From JAWVZU01 sp033722075 (lineage in GTDB: Bacteria; Pseudomonadota; Gammaproteobacteria; Xanthomonadales; SZUA-38), in contig JAWVZU010000144.1 in assembly GCA_033722075.1 (NCBI GenBank), positions 1-10,067 of the forward strand: a stretch of DNA of 10,067 nt, read 5' to 3'. Both the position numbers and the translations under genes were made by a program. Each line of letters starts with the position of its first letter. Position 1 is the stretch's first letter. Shown here one piece after another: positions 6,980 through 10,067 of this stretch. The notes beneath the pieces are model-generated. The model saw only the letters and a program-made list of their open reading frames with translations. It was not told the origin of the DNA and searched no databases.

Positions 6980-8155
6980 TCAGCGCAGCGCCCGGATGGC
7001 GGCCTCCAGTCCGGCGAGCGTCAGGGGAAACATGCGCTCATCGAGCAGTTCCTGGGTGAGGCGGACGGACTGCGTATAGCGCCACCGGGGTTCCGGTTCG
7101 GGGTTCAGCCAGACGGCCTTGGGGTAGGTGTCCAGGAGACGCTTGATCCACACCGCACCCGGCTCCTCGTTCCAGTGCTCGACACTGCCGCCCGGATAGA
7201 GGATCTCGTAAGGGCTCATGGTGGCGTCGCCCACAAGGATCAGCTTGTAGTCGGCGGGGTACTTGTGGATGACGTCGTGCAGCGGAATGCGTTCGGCGTG
7301 CCGGCGACGGTTGTCGCGCCACACGCTCTCGTAGATGAAGTTGTGGAAATAGAAATACTCGAGGTATTTGAACTCGCTGCGTGCCGCCGAGAACAGCTGT
7401 TCGCAGAGTCTTACGTGGTCGTCCATGGATCCGCCCACGTCGAGGAACAGCAGCACCTTCACCGTGTTGTGCCGCTCGGGAACCATCTTCAGATCCAGCA
7501 GCCCGGCGTTGCGTGCCGTCGAACTGATGGTGTCGGGCAGATCCAGCTCCTCCTGGGCGCCTTCCCGGGCCAGCCGCCGCAGCTTGCGCAGGCCGAGTTT
7601 CAGGTTGCGCGTGCCGATTTCCACGTCCTCGTCGAGGTTGCGGTACTCGCGCCGATCCCACACCTTGACCGCGCGACGGTGGCCGCTGCCCTCCTGTCCG
7701 ATGCGAATGCCTTCGGGGTTGTAGCCGTAGGCCCCGAATGGAGACGTCCCGCCGGTGCCGATCCACTTGTTCCCGCCCTCGTGGCGCTCGGTCTGTTCCC
7801 GGAGGCGTTCCTGGAGGGTCTTCATCAGTTCATCGAAGCCCCCCATGGCCTCGATCTGCGCCTTCTCCTCGTCGCTGAACAGGCGGTCCGCATGACGTCG
7901 CAGCCACTCCTCGGGAATCTCCTTGCGGTCCACGTCGAACAGGGACTCGACGCCCTTGAAGTGCGCGGCGAAGACCCGGTCGAAGCGGTCGAACTGGCCT
8001 TCGTCCTTGATCATGGCGCTGCGTGCGAGGTAGTAGAAATCGTCCACGCTGTGGCTGCAGACCCCCGAATCGAGCGCCTCGAGGAGAGCAAGGTGCTCGG
8101 TCAGGGAAACCGGGAGACCGGCCTCCCGGAGCATGAAGAAGAACCGGATCAGCAC
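6980..8155 (-). CDS. VWA-domain protein, CoxE-like, MoxR partner
   Basis: A 391-residue soluble protein with the layout of CoxE-like VWA proteins: a helical N-terminal part (LIRFFFMLREAGLPVSLTEHLALLEAL), a charged middle with a Gly-rich stretch (GTGGTSPFGAYGYNPEG), then a von Willebrand A domain from about residue 230. The metal-ion-dependent adhesion site reads D239-V-G-G-S243-M-D, where canonical DxSxS has Ser at the third place; Thr312 in GDATMSP is the likely next ligand. The C-terminal part includes the conserved-looking AVWLNPEPEPRWRYTQS. VWA proteins of this kind work with MoxR AAA+ ATPases as chaperone-like pairs that mature or insert cofactors in other proteins; the client is not known here. 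The GTG start at 8155 is 15 bases after the stop of moxR, and the N-terminus matches the family start, so the two are co-transcribed. The ribosome binding site is weak, which suits translational coupling. Confidence 0.9.
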   Translation of the reverse strand: MLIRFFFMLREAGLPVSLTEHLALLEALDSGVCSHSVDDFYYLARSAMIKDEGQFDRFDRVFAAHFKGVESLFDVDRKEIPEEWLRRHADRLFSDEEKAQIEAMGGFDELMKTLQERLREQTERHEGGNKWIGTGGTSPFGAYGYNPEGIRIGQEGSGHRRAVKVWDRREYRNLDEDVEIGTRNLKLGLRKLRRLAREGAQEELDLPDTISSTARNAGLLDLKMVPERHNTVKVLLFLDVGGSMDDHVRLCEQLFSAARSEFKYLEYFYFHNFIYESVWRDNRRRHAERIPLHDVIHKYPADYKLILVGDATMSPYEILYPGGSVEHWNEEPGAVWIKRLLDTYPKAVWLNPEPEPRWRYTQSVRLTQELLDERMFPLTLAGLEAAIRALR

Positions 8156-8170
8156 GGGCCTATTCCGACG

Positions 8171-9022
8171 TCACCGCTGACGACGGTCCATGAACACCAG
8201 CTGCTCGAACAGGTGGACGTCCTGCTCGTTCTTCAGCAGCGCGCCGTGCATGGGCGGAATCGCCTTGCGGGCGTCGCCGCTGCGCAGCACCTCCGGGTCG
8301 ATGTCCTCGGCCAGCAACAGCTTGATCCAGTCCAGCAGCTCCGAGGTCGACGGCTTCTTCTTCAGTCCCGGCACGTCCCGCAGCTGGTAGAAGACATTCA
8401 GGGCTTCCCGAAGCAGGTCCTTCTTCAGGTCGGGAAAGTGCACGTCCACGATCCGGGTCATGGTCTCCGCGTCCGGGAAGGCGATGTAGTGGAAAAAGCA
8501 CCGCCGAAGGAACGCATCGGGCAGTTCCTTCTCGTTGTTCGAGGTGATGACGATGATCGGGCGGTGCTTCGCCTTCACGGTGGTCTTGGTCTCGTAGACG
8601 AAGAACTCCATGCGGTCGAGTTCCTGCAGCAGGTCGTTGGGAAACTCGATGTCAGCCTTGTCGATCTCGTCAATGAGCAGCACCGGCTGGTCGTCCGACT
8701 CGAAGGCCTCCCAGAGCTTGCCGCGCACGATGTAGTTGCGGATGTCGTGGACCTTCTCGTCGCCCAGCTGGGAATCGCGAAGACGTGCGACCGCGTCGTA
8801 TTCATACAGACCCTGGCGCGCCTTGGTGGTCGACTTGATGTGCCACTCGATCAGCGGCTTGCCGAGCGACTGCGCAACCTCGCCGGCCAGCTGGGTCTTG
8901 CCGGTCCCCGGTTCACCCTTAACCAGGATCGGTCGCCCCAGCGTAACCGCTGCGTTGACCGCTGTGGCCAGGTCCCGGGTTACGACATATTGATCCGTTC
9001 CATTGAATCGTGGATTCGCCAT
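8171..9022 (-). CDS. MoxR-family AAA+ ATPase
   Basis: A 283-residue AAA+ ATPase. Walker A is GEPGTGKT (residues 36-43), Walker B is VLLIDE (114-119) followed by IDKAD, sensor 1 is ITSNNEKELPDAFLRR (159-174) with the arginine-finger candidates Arg173/174, and the lid domain follows with PSTSELLDWIKLLL. The block WHIKSTTKARQGLYEYDAVARLRD replaces the more common MxxxDxxG motif of other MoxR proteins and seems typical of one subfamily; I do not assign the subfamily by name. It would form a ring in the cytoplasm and act with the VWA protein encoded 15 bases downstream. The ATG at 9022 is preceded by AGGA with 5-base spacing (9028-9031 on the complementary strand). It is the first gene of a minus-strand series that includes the VWA protein and possibly the sensor kinase and the lipoprotein. 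Confidence 0.95.
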   Translation of the reverse strand: MANPRFNGTDQYVVTRDLATAVNAAVTLGRPILVKGEPGTGKTQLAGEVAQSLGKPLIEWHIKSTTKARQGLYEYDAVARLRDSQLGDEKVHDIRNYIVRGKLWEAFESDDQPVLLIDEIDKADIEFPNDLLQELDRMEFFVYETKTTVKAKHRPIIVITSNNEKELPDAFLRRCFFHYIAFPDAETMTRIVDVHFPDLKKDLLREALNVFYQLRDVPGLKKKPSTSELLDWIKLLLAEDIDPEVLRSGDARKAIPPMHGALLKNEQDVHLFEQLVFMDRRQR

Positions 9023-9130
9023 GGCTTTCCTGTCTGCCGGTTCAAAAGATCAGTTTATCAACATGGACATCATCGAATCGGCAACTTCTGTGACCTCATC
9101 CTGGCGGACACAGTGCTAGCGTGGAGTCCC
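9023..9130. promoter_or_regulatory. Divergent intergenic region, moxR and the 246-residue envelope protein
   Basis: These 108 bases hold the promoters of both genes. The moxR side (9041-9062) is AT-rich for this genome. Read on the minus strand, TTGCCG (9079-9084) is followed after 19 bases by GATAAA, a poor but possible sigma-70 promoter. No clear operator or riboswitch was seen. Confidence 0.4.
9090..9119 (+). promoter_or_regulatory. Candidate sigma-70-like promoter for the 246-residue gene
   Basis: GTGACC (9090-9095) resembles a -35 box, and TGCTAG (9114-9119) after 18 bases resembles a -10 box. If used, transcription would start near 9126, only about 5 bases before the ATG at 9131, implying a very short or leaderless message. 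Hexamer matches are imperfect, so this is tentative. Confidence 0.25.
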
Positions 9131-9871
9131 ATGACCGCCACGATCCGCAAAACGGCCGGTTTCGTGCTTGCCGGCAGCCTGGTGATGATGACCTGGTCCA
9201 ACTGCGTGTGGAGCCGGGTCAAGGGCAGCCCGGAAGCGGTTGCCGCCGCCCAGGGCCTGCTGGCCGCCGTCGGTGGAGAGGCAACCTGGCGGAAGGCGCG
9301 AACACTTTACCTCCAGGAGCGCCTCTTCCTGCCCGACGGCGAGGTTGGGACCGTCGAAACGTGGCAAGACATAGGCTCACTCGATTGGCGGCGCATCACC
9401 CGCAGCCCCAGCGGACACCTGGAAGAGGTCATCGAGGGGAACGCGGGCTGGGTCGTTCGAGACGGTGTTCGGGAACAGTATCCTGCTGGAATCGTGCACC
9501 GGAAAAGACTCCTGTTGGCGCGTGAACCCTATGCCATCTTTCACCGCATCGCCGGCACCGATGAAACGCTTACGGTCGAGATCGGCGAACATGGCCGGCT
9601 GGAAATCTACGATCGCCGCATGCGGCTTCTGTGCTGGTTCAAGCTGGACGGCGCCGGTCAGCCGATCGCCTGGGGCCGCTGGACGGACGCTGATGTCACG
9701 CTCCGGTTGTATGGACCACTGATCGAATTCGGCGGGCTGCGTCTGCCAAGATGGGGCACCAGCCCCGACGGCACCACCCGCTTCGAGAGGTTGACCGCGC
9801 GATTGGTCGATGAGCCGATCACACTCTCCGATGCACGGGGTGGCGCTGAGAACCCGGTAACCCCACCATAG
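9131..9871 (+). CDS. Probable envelope protein of unknown function, possibly LolA-like fold
   Basis: A 246-residue protein from the ATG at 9131 to TAG at 9869-9871. The N-terminus has basic residues (Arg6, Lys7) and a hydrophobic stretch (AGFVLAGSLVMMTW), so it is probably exported or anchored. WSNC precedes a possible lipid-anchor Cys but does not match a good lipobox. After it come the motif AAQGLLAAVGGEATWRKARTLYL and then alternating short strands (LEEVIEGNAGWVVRDG, LEIYDRRMRLLCWFKLDGAGQP, LRLYGPLIEFGGLRLPRWG). The GG-x-x-x-W opening and the strand pattern recall periplasmic lipoprotein-sorting-like (LolA/LppX fold) proteins; this is a fold-level guess and no family was recognised. The frame is open far upstream of 9131, but that part is antisense to moxR and the VWA gene and has no good start with a ribosome binding site. 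The gene is divergent from moxR and precedes another + strand gene. Confidence 0.75.
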   Translation: MTATIRKTAGFVLAGSLVMMTWSNCVWSRVKGSPEAVAAAQGLLAAVGGEATWRKARTLYLQERLFLPDGEVGTVETWQDIGSLDWRRITRSPSGHLEEVIEGNAGWVVRDGVREQYPAGIVHRKRLLLAREPYAIFHRIAGTDETLTVEIGEHGRLEIYDRRMRLLCWFKLDGAGQPIAWGRWTDADVTLRLYGPLIEFGGLRLPRWGTSPDGTTRFERLTARLVDEPITLSDARGGAENPVTPP

Positions 9872-9880
9872 GCACTGGCC

Positions 9881-9915
9881 CTCAGGCTCAGTCCGTCTAT
9901 CTTAGGAACCTGAGC
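9881..9915. repeat. Short overlapping inverted repeats downstream of the 246-residue gene
   Basis: CTCAGG (9881-9886) pairs with CCTGAG (9909-9914), and GCTCAG (9886-9891) pairs with CTGAGC (9910-9915), so two mutually exclusive 6-bp hairpins are possible. They sit in the 66-base gap between two same-strand genes. There is no T-run, so a terminator role is doubtful. Confidence 0.25.
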
Positions 9916-9937
9916 AAACAACCCCCATTTCCAAGAA

Positions 9938-10067
9938 TTGAAACGTTCCCGACTCATCCGTTATCTCCTCATCTACCTCGCGGCGCTGGTGCTGGTGGCC
10001 GTGTTCAGCGGGCCCCTGGCCGTGGCGCTGGAAGGGGGCGAATCCTACGCATCGTGGCGGGAAGCGC
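9938..10067 (+). CDS. N-terminal fragment of a protein with a membrane segment or signal peptide (3' end outside window)
   Basis: The frame is open from TTG at 9938 to the right edge, giving 43 complete residues. It begins M-K-R-S-R-L-I-R, a strongly basic N-region, followed by a hydrophobic core YLLIYLAALVLVAVFSGPLA and then VALEGGESYASWREA, which looks like a signal peptide or an N-terminal membrane anchor. An in-frame TGA at 9911-9913 limits upstream extension, and TTG is the only usable start before the hydrophobic segment, although its ribosome binding site is weak. The position, 66 bases after a same-strand gene, would allow co-transcription. The end ...SYASWREA vaguely recalls DUF3750 proteins just before their conserved domain, but the fragment is too short to decide. 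Confidence 0.65.
   Translation, partial: MKRSRLIRYLLIYLAALVLVAVFSGPLAVALEGGESYASWREA

Noticed and set aside
6917..9130. Very long + strand open frame continuing into the gene at 9131
   Set aside because: It lies exactly antisense to the well-supported VWA and MoxR genes. The translation is low-complexity in Val, Leu, His and Gln with no recognisable domain; such open antisense frames are common in GC-rich coding DNA. Only the part from 9131 on is kept.
9658..9957. 99-codon minus-strand open frame across the end of the envelope gene
   Set aside because: No domain or signal peptide, it is mostly antisense to the 9131-9871 gene, and it overlaps the start of the next + strand gene.

Overview
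The window looks like chromosomal DNA from a GC-rich Gram-negative bacterium, most likely a gammaproteobacterium (inference). The grounds are the high GC content, tight gene packing, Sec and lipoprotein signal peptides, GTG/TTG starts, and the family make-up: a MoxR/VWA pair, a two-propeller sensor kinase and a DUF885-like secreted protein. No tRNA, rRNA, insertion sequence, CRISPR array or phage gene was seen.

Left edge (1-1907). The most notable item is a short open frame truncated by the window edge (1-120, + strand). It ends in a textbook lasso-peptide leader signature (YxxPxL, then G, then T at -2 before a Gly), followed by a Gly/Ser/Pro-rich 21-residue core with one acidic residue at core position 8. 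It converges on a minus-strand pair: a VOC (PhnB/glyoxalase-like) protein followed 9 bases later by an MFS transporter.

Centre (1908-6890). A secreted DUF885-family protein reads rightwards. It keeps the family's C-terminal motifs but appears to have lost the HExxPGHH metal-binding motif. It converges, across a perfect 7-bp inverted repeat, on a minus-strand unit: a 1037-residue membrane histidine kinase with 14 propeller-blade motifs, a Y_Y_Y domain, one membrane helix and HisKA/HATPase, then a 73-residue lipoprotein whose start overlaps the kinase stop by 11 bases. No response regulator is visible.

Right part (6980-10067). A MoxR-type AAA+ ATPase and its VWA partner form a tight minus-strand pair upstream of the kinase. 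Divergent from moxR is a 246-residue probable envelope protein, possibly LolA-like in fold. The window ends inside a further gene with an N-terminal membrane segment or signal peptide (TTG start at 9938).

On the minus strand, moxR, the VWA gene, the kinase and the lipoprotein all run in one direction with gaps of 15 and 89 bases and an 11-base overlap, so they could be one transcript. The functional link between the MoxR/VWA pair and the kinase is not shown by the sequence.
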